Shown: positions 7,845-15,076, counted from the stretch's first letter. The stretch is 64,000 bases of DNA from an uncultured Planctomycetales bacterium (GCA_903926465.1 CAIYJE010000095.1:1-64000), one strand, 5' to 3'. Made by a program: numbers and translations. The notes: generated by a model not told the origin, from the sequence alone.

Positions 7845-8095
7845 CAGTCTGGCAGCCCCATCACACTCCATCGCCCCGGCGTATTCTTTCCGAGTAGTCC
7901 CTGCAAAACCGCGCCGTCGTTGGTTACCAGAATCCGGTCGCCGCGCCCCGCGCCCAGGCGGTCGAACACCAGCACCGGCTCACCATCAGGCGCGCCTGTG
8001 GCCATTTCCAGTTGAACCACCAGCAACCGTTCCCCCTGGAACGATGGGTGCTTCACCGTGGCCGTTGCTGTGCCGACAACCAGACCGATCTGCAT
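7844..8095 (-). CDS. BMC-P (EutN/CcmL-type) pentameric shell vertex protein
   Basis: This 83-residue EutN_CcmL protein begins MQIGLVVGTATATVKHPSFQ, then GERLLVVQLE, EPVLVFDRLGAGRGDRILVTNDG and a short tail ending SVMGLPD. Length and motif order match pentameric shell subunits. It follows the aldehyde dehydrogenase gene after 90 bases that contain a strong hairpin. Its stop codon overlaps the start of the RpiB-like gene by one base, so those two are probably translationally coupled. Confidence 0.9.
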   Translation of the reverse strand: MQIGLVVGTATATVKHPSFQGERLLVVQLEMATGAPDGEPVLVFDRLGAGRGDRILVTNDGAVLQGLLGKNTPGRWSVMGLPD

Positions 8096-8140
8096 GGCGA
8101 AAAAACCTCAGATTCACAGAGCCGCTGGGAAAATGAAAAC

Positions 8141-8178
8141 CGGGGACAGGCTCTGAGCAAGCCTCAGAGCCGGTCCCG
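8141..8178 (-). terminator. Intercistronic hairpin, possible partial terminator
   Basis: The stem pairs GGCTCTGAG (8149-8157) with CTCAGAGCC (8163-8171) around a 5-base loop. Outer pairing of CGGGGAC (8141-8147) with GTCCCG (8173-8178) extends it. On the minus strand it is followed by a U-rich stretch (GGUUUUCAUUUU). It lies inside the BMC operon, between the aldehyde dehydrogenase and the second BMC-P gene, so it may reduce rather than end transcription, or it may be a processing/stability stem. Confidence 0.6.
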
Positions 8179-8185
8179 CTGGCGA

Positions 8186-9595
8186 TCAAATGAAACGCAT
8201 GGAACCCACAATTGCGGTCCGTCTTTGACGGGTGAACGTGCTGGGCGTGGTTACCCCTTCGCCGGTTGGGCCGGCAATGGAGAACGAGCCAACGGCCGGG
8301 GCTGAGAGACCCGCCGTGCTGGGTCCGTTGACCACAAAGATTGTGCAGTTCATGATTCGACCCATCCGTTGCATGACCGCGGTGTCTCGCGAGTGCAGGA
8401 TGGCGGTATGGCCGAAGCCATGCTCAGACTGCCTGGCCAGATCAATGGCCCGTTCCACGTCGCTCACGCGGACGAACGGTACGAACGGCATCATTTGTTC
8501 TTCTTGAACGAATGGATGATCCGCGCCAGTCTCTCCGAAAAGAATTTGCGTTCCCTTGGGAATGGCCACGCCGGCGGCCTGGGCCAGAACCTCTGGGTCT
8601 TTGCCCACGAAGTCTTTGTTGACGTGTGGCTTGCGATCTTCGCCAATCACGAAGGCGGCCTTGGTGAGTGCCTCAACCTGGGTTGGGCTCAGGCGGAACC
8701 CGCCGAACCGACCCATGGCGTCTAGCAGCTTGTCAAACACCTCAGCCACGGCGAAAACCTGCTTCTCACCAATGCAGAGCAAGTTGTTATCAAAAGCAGC
8801 GCCGGCGATAATCGACTTCGCAGCCCCTTCGATACAGGCGGTGGCATCCACAACCACGGGAGGGTTTCCCGGCCCGGCCACCACCGCACGTCTAGAGCTC
8901 CCCAGCGCGGCCCTGGCCACGGCGGGCCCACCAGTTACCACCAGCAGCCTGACCCCCTTATGGGCGAACAGAGCCTGGGCGGTTTCCAGAGTTGGGGGAT
9001 GGACAATCGTAAGCAGGTTGTCGATGCCGATCGCATCCACAATGGCCCGGTTGAATCGCTGAACCCCTTCGGCGGCAATATGTTGCCCCGATGGGTGAGC
9101 ATTGAAAACCACCGTGTTTCCCGCCGCCAGCATGTTAATGGCGTTGCAGGCCAGCGTGGGCAGGCTGTGCGTGACAGGCGTGACCGACCCGATCACACCA
9201 AACGGGGCGAAGTCTGTGAGCGTGAGCCCGCCATCGCCCGAGTCTGAAAGCGTACGCAGGTTTTCAACCCCAGGGATGGCTGGAATGAAAACGTTCAGCT
9301 TGGCGATCTTGTGATCAAGCCGGCCGATTTTCGTCTCGTCTAGTTCCTTGCGGCCAAGCTCTTCGGCATGATCAAAGCAAATCTGCTTGATCACGCGAAC
9401 AGCCTTGTCGCGGTCGGCCATGGGCCGTTTCCGGAACTCCTGGAACGCCTCTTCGGCTGCGGCAACCGCCTGATCGACGGTGGAGAAAACCCCGGACGTG
9501 CCGGAAGCCTTGCCACCGGCAGGGGTACCCGGGCCTCCCATCTGGGAAAGCACCTGCTGGACGACATTACGGATCAGGTCTTCTGTCAACTGCAT
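8186..9595 (-). CDS. CoA-acylating aldehyde dehydrogenase (PduP/EutE-like) with N-terminal encapsulation peptide
   Basis: This enzyme oxidises the toxic aldehyde (lactaldehyde in the known pathway) to acyl-CoA with NAD, inside the shell. It has 469 aa. The N-terminal helix LTEDLIRNVVQQVLSQM (3-19), followed by a Gly/Pro/Ala-rich linker (20-36), is a classic encapsulation peptide. The catalytic domain has TDFAPFGVIGSVTPVTHSLP (127-146), FNAHPSG (164-170) and the nucleophile region AFDNNLLCIGEKQV with Cys274. This matches the acylating group (PduP, EutE) rather than ordinary acid-forming ALDHs. It lies 79 bases after a BMC-P gene and upstream of an intercistronic hairpin. The acyl-CoA would pass to the PduL-type phosphotransacylase at 12297-13001, which regenerates CoA. 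Confidence 0.95.
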   Translation of the reverse strand: MQLTEDLIRNVVQQVLSQMGGPGTPAGGKASGTSGVFSTVDQAVAAAEEAFQEFRKRPMADRDKAVRVIKQICFDHAEELGRKELDETKIGRLDHKIAKLNVFIPAIPGVENLRTLSDSGDGGLTLTDFAPFGVIGSVTPVTHSLPTLACNAINMLAAGNTVVFNAHPSGQHIAAEGVQRFNRAIVDAIGIDNLLTIVHPPTLETAQALFAHKGVRLLVVTGGPAVARAALGSSRRAVVAGPGNPPVVVDATACIEGAAKSIIAGAAFDNNLLCIGEKQVFAVAEVFDKLLDAMGRFGGFRLSPTQVEALTKAAFVIGEDRKPHVNKDFVGKDPEVLAQAAGVAIPKGTQILFGETGADHPFVQEEQMMPFVPFVRVSDVERAIDLARQSEHGFGHTAILHSRDTAVMQRMGRIMNCTIFVVNGPSTAGLSAPAVGSFSIAGPTGEGVTTPSTFTRQRRTAIVGSMRFI

Positions 9596-9674
9596 GGCGT
9601 CACCCGGCGGTATTTCGGTTCAATAGATCCGAGAGAACACGTGAAAGACTGTTGATTTGTCAGGCGAACCTGGG

Positions 9675-9992
9675 TCATGGATTTTCCGAAGAGCGGAAGA
9701 TGACCGAGCCGCCGAGGTCAACCGAGTCAACCAGGCCAATGACCACGGCGTCGATGGGTAGCTTGTCTGTTTCAGGCGTGAGCCTGGCGCTTGAACCCTG
9801 GCAAACCAGTACCATTTCACCCTGCCCGGCTCCCAGGGTATCCACCACCACAAAGGTGCGGCCGGTGGGAACCAGGCGATCTTTTGCCTTATCGTCAACC
9901 CGGTAGGGCTCCACAATGAGCAGCTTGTGTCCGGTCATGGAGGCAACCTTCTGAGTGGCCACCATACTGCCGGTCACGCGAGCAATGAACAT
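9675..9992 (-). CDS. BMC-P (EutN/CcmL-type) pentameric shell vertex protein
   Basis: This 105-residue EutN_CcmL protein has MFIARVTGSMVATQKVASM, HKLLIVEPYRVD, RTFVVVDTLGAGQGEMVLVCQGSS and PIDAVVIGLVDSVDL, then a short polar tail. It is the longest and most canonical of the three BMC-P paralogues. It begins 33 bases after the acetate kinase-like gene and precedes the aldehyde dehydrogenase gene. Confidence 0.93.
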   Translation of the reverse strand: MFIARVTGSMVATQKVASMTGHKLLIVEPYRVDDKAKDRLVPTGRTFVVVDTLGAGQGEMVLVCQGSSARLTPETDKLPIDAVVIGLVDSVDLGGSVIFRSSENP

Positions 9993-10025
9993 CGAGCCCT
10001 CCGGGCAATGGCGTGTCGAAACAGG

Positions 10026-11225
10026 TCAGGACCCAGCCGAGAAGAGCAGGTCACGCGTTTGGCGAGCAACCACGATCTCTTCATTGGTTGGAACAACCCA
10101 GACAGGGACCCGTGAGGATGGGGTGCTGATCACCGTCTCTCCACCACGGGTTGCTTGATTCTTTTCGGTATCGAGCGAGATTCCGAACCACTCAAGATTA
10201 CGCAGGACCGCCGAGCGGATGGTGCTGGAGTTCTCTCCAATTCCGGCCGTGAAAACGATGGCGTCGGCCCCATCGAGTTCAAACAGGAACGCACCCACGT
10301 AGTGGCGAATGGACTGCACGAAGAGGTCGATGGCTAGCTGAGCGCGGGCATTGCCGGCCTCGGCGGCCTGCTCAATATCCCGCAGGTCTCGGCCTGCTCC
10401 GCCAACCCCTTCTAGCCCCGAATGATTGGCAAGTGTATTCAACGCTTGTTCAAGCGTGAGGCCGGTCTCTTTGAGGATGACCGGAAGTGCGAAGACGTCA
10501 AACTCGCCAACGCGGTTATTGTGAGGGAGCCCGGTCTGGGGGCTCATTCCCATGCTGGTGGCAATCGACTGGCCGTTGCGGATGGCACATACCGACGAGC
10601 TGCCCCCAAGGTGACAAGAGATCAGCTTGAGGTCTGTTCGGCCCAGCAGTTCGGGCATGCGCCAGGAGATGAAGCGATGGCTTGCACCATGAAAGCCCCA
10701 CTTGCGAACCCCCATGGCGGTCCAGGCGTCTGGAATCGCGTAGCGTCCGGTGGCCTCGGGGATGGTCTGGTGGAAGTCTGTTTCAAAGGCGGCCACCAGC
10801 GGCAGCGAGGGGAAGCGTTTGGCCAGGGTGCGCATGGCCTGGATGTAAGGCGGATTATGCGCGGGGGCCACGCTGGAGAATGCCTCCATGGAGGCCAGCA
10901 AAGATTCATCGACCCTGTGCACGTGGTGGTGGTCTTTACTGTGCACCGCCTTGAACCCGATGGCCGCCACTTCGCTTGCAGAGCGAAGCACGCCCACACC
11001 AGGCTCAGAGAGAGTATCCAGGCAGATTTGCATCGCCACGCCATGATCCACAATGGCCGTGGTCAGCTCTCGCTCACCGCCGGGCCAGGTAATCTTGACG
11101 CGGGCCTCAGTGGATCCGATACGCTCGACGGCCCCCCGAGCCAGTAACGGCTCGCCGGGGGCGCCCAGATCGTACAGTCGGAACTTGAAGCTGGTGCTAC
11201 CCAGGTTGGCCACCAGAATTCGCAT
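10026..11225 (-). CDS. ackA: Acetate kinase-like acyl-phosphate kinase (divergent AckA)
   Basis: This is an ASKHA-fold kinase that would convert the acyl phosphate made by PduL into acid plus ATP. The 399 aa fit AckA length. The phosphate loop NLGSTSFKFRLYDLG (7-21) replaces canonical NAGSSSLKF. FETDFHQTIPEATGRYAIP matches FDTAFHQTMP, SCHLGGSSSVCAI matches HLGNGASI, and EGVGGAGRDLRDIE and FTAGIGENSS are clear. Several catalytic-region residues differ from ordinary AckA: the 'GHRVVHGGE' segment reads GFKAVHSKD, so the acetate-binding Arg (Arg91 in Methanosarcina AckA) is Lys92, and 'LMMGTRSGDIDP' reads LPHNNRVGEFDV. No encapsulation peptide is visible. These changes suggest a different acyl group, possibly lactyl phosphate, but that is inference. 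It sits between BMC-H and BMC-P genes. Confidence 0.88.
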   Translation of the reverse strand: MRILVANLGSTSFKFRLYDLGAPGEPLLARGAVERIGSTEARVKITWPGGERELTTAIVDHGVAMQICLDTLSEPGVGVLRSASEVAAIGFKAVHSKDHHHVHRVDESLLASMEAFSSVAPAHNPPYIQAMRTLAKRFPSLPLVAAFETDFHQTIPEATGRYAIPDAWTAMGVRKWGFHGASHRFISWRMPELLGRTDLKLISCHLGGSSSVCAIRNGQSIATSMGMSPQTGLPHNNRVGEFDVFALPVILKETGLTLEQALNTLANHSGLEGVGGAGRDLRDIEQAAEAGNARAQLAIDLFVQSIRHYVGAFLFELDGADAIVFTAGIGENSSTIRSAVLRNLEWFGISLDTEKNQATRGGETVISTPSSRVPVWVVPTNEEIVVARQTRDLLFSAGS

Positions 11226-11267
11226 GGGTCTTTGAACCTTCCGTCAAGCGGGCAAGGTTGTTTGGAA

Positions 11268-11540
11268 TCAACCGATAAATGCCGCGACCACCGCGGGATC
11301 GGGGCGGGGAATCACGTGGGCTGCACGCAGTTCACCAATGCGGCCAGCCGCCTCGGCCGCCGCTTCCACGGCGGCACGTACGCTGCTGACGTCGCCTCGA
11401 AAGATCACACTGACCAGGCCGCCGTCAAGCCGGATGACCGTACTTGCCAGCTCAACATTTGCAGCTTTCAACGCCGCGTCGATGGCGGTGATGATGCTGA
11501 CCAGGCCGACCGTTTCGACCAGGCCGATTGCGCCGTTCAT
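11268..11540 (-). CDS. BMC-H hexameric shell protein (third of three)
   Basis: This 90-residue BMC domain protein forms flat hexamer tiles. It reads [40 protein letters not shown], then RGDVSSVRAAVEAAAEAAGR and AHVIPRPDPAVV. The pore loop is LDGGLV, with an acidic residue before the Gly pair, unlike the other two BMC-H copies here. The usual 'ETKGL' is ETVGL. It starts 23 bases after the middle BMC-H gene and is followed, 42 bases on, by the acetate kinase-like gene. Confidence 0.95.
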   Translation of the reverse strand: MNGAIGLVETVGLVSIITAIDAALKAANVELASTVIRLDGGLVSVIFRGDVSSVRAAVEAAAEAAGRIGELRAAHVIPRPDPAVVAAFIG

Positions 11541-11563
11541 AAGAATGGACTCCAGGGCTCAGA

Positions 11564-11881
11564 TCATTGGAGGAAGATGGTCAGAACGGCCGGATCTGGC
11601 CGAGGAATCACATGCGCGCTCACCAGTTCGCCAACGCGGCTTGCCGCTTCAGCGCCCGCTTCAATGGCGGCCCGCACGCTGCCCACATCTCCGCGAACCA
11701 TTGTGGTGATGAAGCCGCCACCCACCTGCACCTTGCCTGCCAGCAGCACGTTGGCCGCCTTCAGCATGGCGTCGGTCGCCTCGATCATGCCAACCAGACC
11801 CTTGGTCTCGATGAGCCCGAGCGCGTCTCCGGTGGGAGTGTACGACACCGGTCGCGAACTTTTGCTATCTGCTACGGCCAT
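11564..11881 (-). CDS. BMC-H hexameric shell protein (second of three)
   Basis: This BMC domain protein has 105 aa with a 19-residue Ser/Thr-rich N-terminal extension before GDALGLIETKGLVGMIEATD. It continues [40 protein letters not shown] and AHVIPRPDPAVLTIFLQ. The pore loop is VGGGFI. The start at 11881 has AAGGAG 7 bases upstream. It lies 15 bases after the first BMC-H gene and 23 before the third, so the three hexamer genes form one cluster near the front of the operon, as expected for the most abundant shell parts. Confidence 0.95.
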   Translation of the reverse strand: MAVADSKSSRPVSYTPTGDALGLIETKGLVGMIEATDAMLKAANVLLAGKVQVGGGFITTMVRGDVGSVRAAIEAGAEAASRVGELVSAHVIPRPDPAVLTIFLQ

Positions 11882-11896
11882 GGTTCGCTCCTTGAC

Positions 11897-12205
11897 TTAC
11901 TTGGACGCTGGTGTGGACTTCTTGCCAAAACTGAGCACGCCCGCCAGGTCGCCGTGCGGGCGAGGGATCACCTGCACGCTAACAACCTCGCCAATCCGGC
12001 TGGCTGCTGCGGAACCGGCATCAACCGCCGCCTTCACCGCCGCCACATCTCCCACCACGAATGCCGTAACCAGGCCGCTACCGACCTTGTCCCAGCCAGC
12101 CAGCTCAACGTTGGCGGCCTTCAGCATGGCGTCCGTAGCTTCCACCAGGGCCACAAAGCCCTTGGTTTCAATCATTCCCAACGCTTCCATTGACGAACTG
12201 GCCAT
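11897..12205 (-). CDS. BMC-H hexameric shell protein (first of three)
   Basis: This is a 102-residue BMC domain protein: [40 protein letters not shown], then [20 protein letters not shown] and [14 protein letters not shown]. The pore loop is VGSGLV, the commonest motif in the family. The start at 12205 has an AGAGGT site 8 bases upstream; the frame is open to 12271, but the added residues are not part of the fold. The C-terminus has a short basic tail ([10 protein letters not shown]). It is the first shell gene after the phosphotransacylase, separated by 91 bases. Confidence 0.95.
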   Translation of the reverse strand: MASSSMEALGMIETKGFVALVEATDAMLKAANVELAGWDKVGSGLVTAFVVGDVAAVKAAVDAGSAAASRIGEVVSVQVIPRPHGDLAGVLSFGKKSTPASK

Positions 12206-12296
12206 CAGTCGACCTCTCATTTCCAGAACAAAGGTAAGTAAGTCAGTTTCAGACCGTGCTTCCAACCCCATAACCCGCGGGTGATTCCTTGCTCAA

Positions 12297-13001
12297 TCAA
12301 ACGCTGGCCTTGACCAGCCGCACATTCTTGGCGTGCGGCAGGTCCAGGGCGTTTGCCTCGTCCGTATCAATGTGTACTTCAAGCTTCCAGTCCGGATTGG
12401 TTCGGACGAGCAGGTTTTTGAGCAACCCAGAGCAGGGCCCGTCTACGCTCAGGTCCATGCGGTCCAGATGTTTCACACCGTAAAAGTCGGCGTCTTTCTG
12501 ACCCATGTGAACGTGACGTTCGGCCCGGATGACCCCGTTTTCCAGCATGAGTGACCCGGCCGGCCCCACAATCAAGGCCCCCGGTGTTCCTACAATGTCA
12601 CCCGAAAGTCGCACCGGCAGATCGAGCCCCAGGCTGATCGCGTCTGTGAACGCAAGTTCCACCTGGCTGAACTTCCGGCAAGGGCCCAGAATTCGAACGC
12701 CGGGAATCATCCGCTGCCGGGGCCCAACAATGGCAATCGTTTCGTTCGAAGCAAAATCGGTGTCTTGATACAGCCGCTTCATCACCGTGAGCTGATACCC
12801 CTTGCCGAACAGGATATCCACATGCTCTTGAGTAAGGTGACAGTGTCGCGCAGAGATGTTGACCACCAGGTTGGGCGAATAGCCGGCCTGGGGATGTGCC
12901 GCCGGAGCAGGGCCCCCCGGACCTGCGCCAGCAACAAACTGCTGCTCAAGGATGTTGCGGATGATCGATTCAACCAGTGGTCGCATTGCCGCATTGCTCA
13001 T
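12297..13001 (-). CDS. pduL: PduL-type phosphotransacylase with N-terminal encapsulation peptide
   Basis: This enzyme moves the acyl group from CoA to phosphate, recycling CoA within the shell. It has 234 aa. The N-terminal helix MRPLVESIIRNILEQQF (6-22), followed by an Ala/Gly/Pro linker to about 42, is an encapsulation peptide. Two PTAC (PF06130-type) domains follow. SARHCHLTQEHVDILFGKGY supplies His zinc ligands in the first, RAERHVHMGQKDADFYGV supplies further ones in the second, and SGDIVGTPGALIVGP lies between them. It overlaps the deoR stop by 4 bases (ATGA) and has a GAGG site 8 bases before its start. It acts between the aldehyde dehydrogenase and the acetate kinase-like enzyme. Confidence 0.95.
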   Translation of the reverse strand: MSNAAMRPLVESIIRNILEQQFVAGAGPGGPAPAAHPQAGYSPNLVVNISARHCHLTQEHVDILFGKGYQLTVMKRLYQDTDFASNETIAIVGPRQRMIPGVRILGPCRKFSQVELAFTDAISLGLDLPVRLSGDIVGTPGALIVGPAGSLMLENGVIRAERHVHMGQKDADFYGVKHLDRMDLSVDGPCSGLLKNLLVRTNPDWKLEVHIDTDEANALDLPHAKNVRLVKASV

Positions 13002-13807
13002 TGTGAGTTCCTCGCCTCTTCGGGCTGGACAAGCCGGGGCTTGACGTCTGACGGGGCAACATGCAGAAGTACGCCCGCGTTCTCAATCTGACGGCGGTCT
13101 TCGGGGCTAACCCCCTCATCGACTACCAGGTGCTGAATCTTTTCCAGGCCGCAAAGCTTCGTAAGAGCCTGCTTTCCGAATTTTGTGTGATCTGCCACCA
13201 GCACAACCTGATGCGCTGATTTCATCATCGCTTGCTCGGTTTCCACCAGCAGCAAGTTGGAGTTGTAGATGCCATCGGCCATGATTCCGCCGGCACCCAT
13301 GAACAAGGTATGCACCCTGATCTTCTCCAAGCAGCCGATCGCAATGGGCCCCAGGGCAACCCCGGTTCTTGGATAAACAAAACCGCCAATCAGAATCAGG
13401 TCGGTGTCTTTGTGGGGTGCCAGAAGCTGAGCGATGGGCAGGCTATTGGTCACCACCTGCACGGTTCGGCCCACCAGCGCCTTGGCCACTTCCAATGTGG
13501 TGGTGCCGCCGTCAAGCAGCACCGTGTCTCCATCTTGAACCAGGCTCGCGGCAAATCGACCGATGGATCGTTTCTCGGCAATGGCCGTGTCGGCCCGATC
13601 TTCAAAGGCTGGCATCAGTTCGCGGGTCTCTGCTCCCACCACCGCTCCGCCGTGGGTTCGCCGGATGACGCCCCCTTGTTCAAGTGCTTCCAGGTCTCTG
13701 CGAATCGTACTCTCAGAAACCCCCACGGCCGCAACAAGATCCTCTAGCGCGGCAAAGCCCCGCTTCTGAATCAGGTCGAGCAATGTTTGACGCCGGGTTT
13801 CCAGCAC
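12998..13807 (-). CDS. DeoR-family transcriptional regulator of the BMC operon
   Basis: This 269-residue DeoR-family protein leads the operon. Its N-terminal winged helix covers residues 1-57, with recognition region LEDLVAAVGVSESTIRRDLE and the family signature GGVIRRTHGGAV. The C-terminal DeoRC sensor domain includes DGDTVLLDGGTTTLEVAKAL, VVTNSLPIAQLL, LILIGGFVYPRTGVALGP, DGIYNSNLLLVETEQAMM and VLVADHTKFGKQALTKL, a fold related to sugar-phosphate isomerases that normally senses a phosphorylated sugar. It probably represses the operon until fuculose-, rhamnulose- or a related phosphate builds up. The operon starts with its own regulator, so autoregulation is likely. A DeoR regulator is a known part of planctomycete BMC loci. 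It is divergent from mutM across a 187-base gap. Confidence 0.93.
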   Translation of the reverse strand: MLETRRQTLLDLIQKRGFAALEDLVAAVGVSESTIRRDLEALEQGGVIRRTHGGAVVGAETRELMPAFEDRADTAIAEKRSIGRFAASLVQDGDTVLLDGGTTTLEVAKALVGRTVQVVTNSLPIAQLLAPHKDTDLILIGGFVYPRTGVALGPIAIGCLEKIRVHTLFMGAGGIMADGIYNSNLLLVETEQAMMKSAHQVVLVADHTKFGKQALTKLCGLEKIQHLVVDEGVSPEDRRQIENAGVLLHVAPSDVKPRLVQPEEARNSQ

Positions 13808-13837
13808 GCACGATCTCCGTCAGGCTTTTTGGCCGGT

Positions 13838-13877
13838 TTCAGTCAATAGTTTGCAGTCTCTGTCATCTTCAGTCAAT
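13838..13877 (-). promoter_or_regulatory. Candidate operator/promoter of the BMC operon: TTCAGTCAAT direct repeat
   Basis: The 10-base sequence TTCAGTCAAT occurs at 13838-13847 and again at 13868-13877, exactly 30 bases apart (about three helical turns), 31-70 bases upstream of the deoR start. On the minus strand each copy reads ATTGACTGAA and contains TTGACT, which could serve as a -35 box. Direct repeats in phase with the helix suit binding of a DeoR-type oligomer. No experimental motif is known to me for this regulator. Confidence 0.4.
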
Positions 13878-13994
13878 TGCCTGCTTGGTTTTTCTCGTAG
13901 CTTTTGGTGGGCAGTGACTGGTTGTGGCCGGTAGGTGCCAGGTATCGCGTTTTCAGCATCAGCTTCCGTAGAATTTGGGACCTGGAGAAAACTG

Positions 13995-14864
13995 ATGCCT
14001 GAACTGCCGGAAGTGGAGACGATGGTGCGGGGGTTAAGGCCTGTGATGGCTGGCAAAACGCTGGCCAGCATTCAGGTTTTGGACCCGCACATGCTGGTGG
14101 AATGCACCGCAAGCGAGCTGGAATCCAGGGTTACGGCCGCGCACGTAGAAAGTGTCCACAGGCGTGGGAAGTGGGTGGTATTCACGTTCGATGACCCAGC
14201 AGGGTTAATCGTCATTGAGCCCCGCATGACGGGAGGATTTTGGCTAATTCCTCCAGAACGACCTGACCACGTGCGCCTGATGTTCACGGTGAGAGGGCGG
14301 CGTGATCCCGTCTGGTTTTGCGATACGCGACGACTGGGCAAGATTCACTGGTTCCGGGATTCTGGGGAGGCTCAAGCGGCCTTCCAGCGATCTCACGGGC
14401 CCGACGCCTTGGAAATTGGCCTCGAAGAACTCTCTGGCCGACTGGGTAAGACAGGCCGGGCGATCAAACCGGCCCTGATGGACCAGAAGCTGTTGGCGGG
14501 GATCGGGAATATCTATGCCGATGAAATTCTGTTCAGAGCCCGGATTCACCCGTCTCGCGTTGCGTCTGGCCTGACCAAGTCGGAACTGGAACGCTTGCAG
14601 CCGGCAATCGGGCAGGTTCTGGAAGAGGCGATCAAGGCGGAAGGGTCCAGCTTTGATGCCGGTTACCGCACGGTTCTTGGCCTGGAGGGGGGATTTCTGG
14701 CCCAAAACGCGATGTACGGTCGTGGCAACCAGCCGTGCCCATGTTGCGGAGGCCCGATCCAGAAAACCAGGATCCCCGGCCTGATTGGCAGGCCGACCCA
14801 CTTTTGCCCCCACTGTCAGCCCCTACGAGTGAACAAAAAGGCCGCGACCAAGCGCAAAGCCTGA
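13995..14864 (+). CDS. mutM: Formamidopyrimidine-DNA glycosylase (Fpg/MutM)
   Basis: This enzyme removes 8-oxoguanine and other oxidised purines from DNA and nicks the abasic site. It has 289 aa from ATG 13995, chosen because the catalytic N-terminus must be MPELPEVETMVRGL after Met removal (Pro1 nucleophile, then Glu); CTGGAG lies 7-8 bases upstream. The catalytic Lys lies in RRGKWVVFTF. The helix-two-turn-helix appears in LLAGIGNIYADEILFRARIH. The C-terminal zinc finger CPCC...FCPHC is complete. A short basic tail (VNKKAATKRKA) follows. It is a monocistronic housekeeping gene, divergent from the BMC operon. Confidence 0.96.
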   Translation: MPELPEVETMVRGLRPVMAGKTLASIQVLDPHMLVECTASELESRVTAAHVESVHRRGKWVVFTFDDPAGLIVIEPRMTGGFWLIPPERPDHVRLMFTVRGRRDPVWFCDTRRLGKIHWFRDSGEAQAAFQRSHGPDALEIGLEELSGRLGKTGRAIKPALMDQKLLAGIGNIYADEILFRARIHPSRVASGLTKSELERLQPAIGQVLEEAIKAEGSSFDAGYRTVLGLEGGFLAQNAMYGRGNQPCPCCGGPIQKTRIPGLIGRPTHFCPHCQPLRVNKKAATKRKA

Positions 14865-14970
14865 TCACAGACGAATACCGTGAGCGGCCTTTGTGCTTCC
14901 TGGGGTTTTGCTGGGCACAACGCCGGAAATATGAGCCCGACGCGTGAGCGAGGGATTCTGCTTCTGATAC

Positions 14971-15076
14971 GAGCCCGAAGCGGTAGCGAGTGGATCTCTT
15001 GGGGCTTTACTTGGTTCGGGCCGCAACCTTTGATCAACAGACATTCACAAAGAATCCCTCGCTCACGCGTCGGGCT
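14971..15076 (+). repeat. Dispersed intergenic element, copy A (about 106 bp)
   Basis: The left end reads GAGCCCGAAGCGGTAGCGAG and the right end is its imperfect inverted copy ending GCTCACGCGTCGGGCT. The core holds 'GATCTCTTGGGGCTT' and 'CAACCTTTGATCAACAGACA'. The reverse complement is found again at 24248-24350 and a diverged form at 27782-27888. Half-copies of the ends flank it (about 14936-14959 and 15136-15197). It lies in the 566-base gap 14865-15430 between mutM and the histidine kinase; no gene is seen in that gap. Confidence 0.75.

Noticed and set aside
11232-12284. 350-codon plus-strand open frame over the three BMC-H genes
   Set aside because: The three BMC-H proteins on the minus strand are unmistakable. 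The repeated look of the plus-strand frame simply mirrors the paralogous shell genes.
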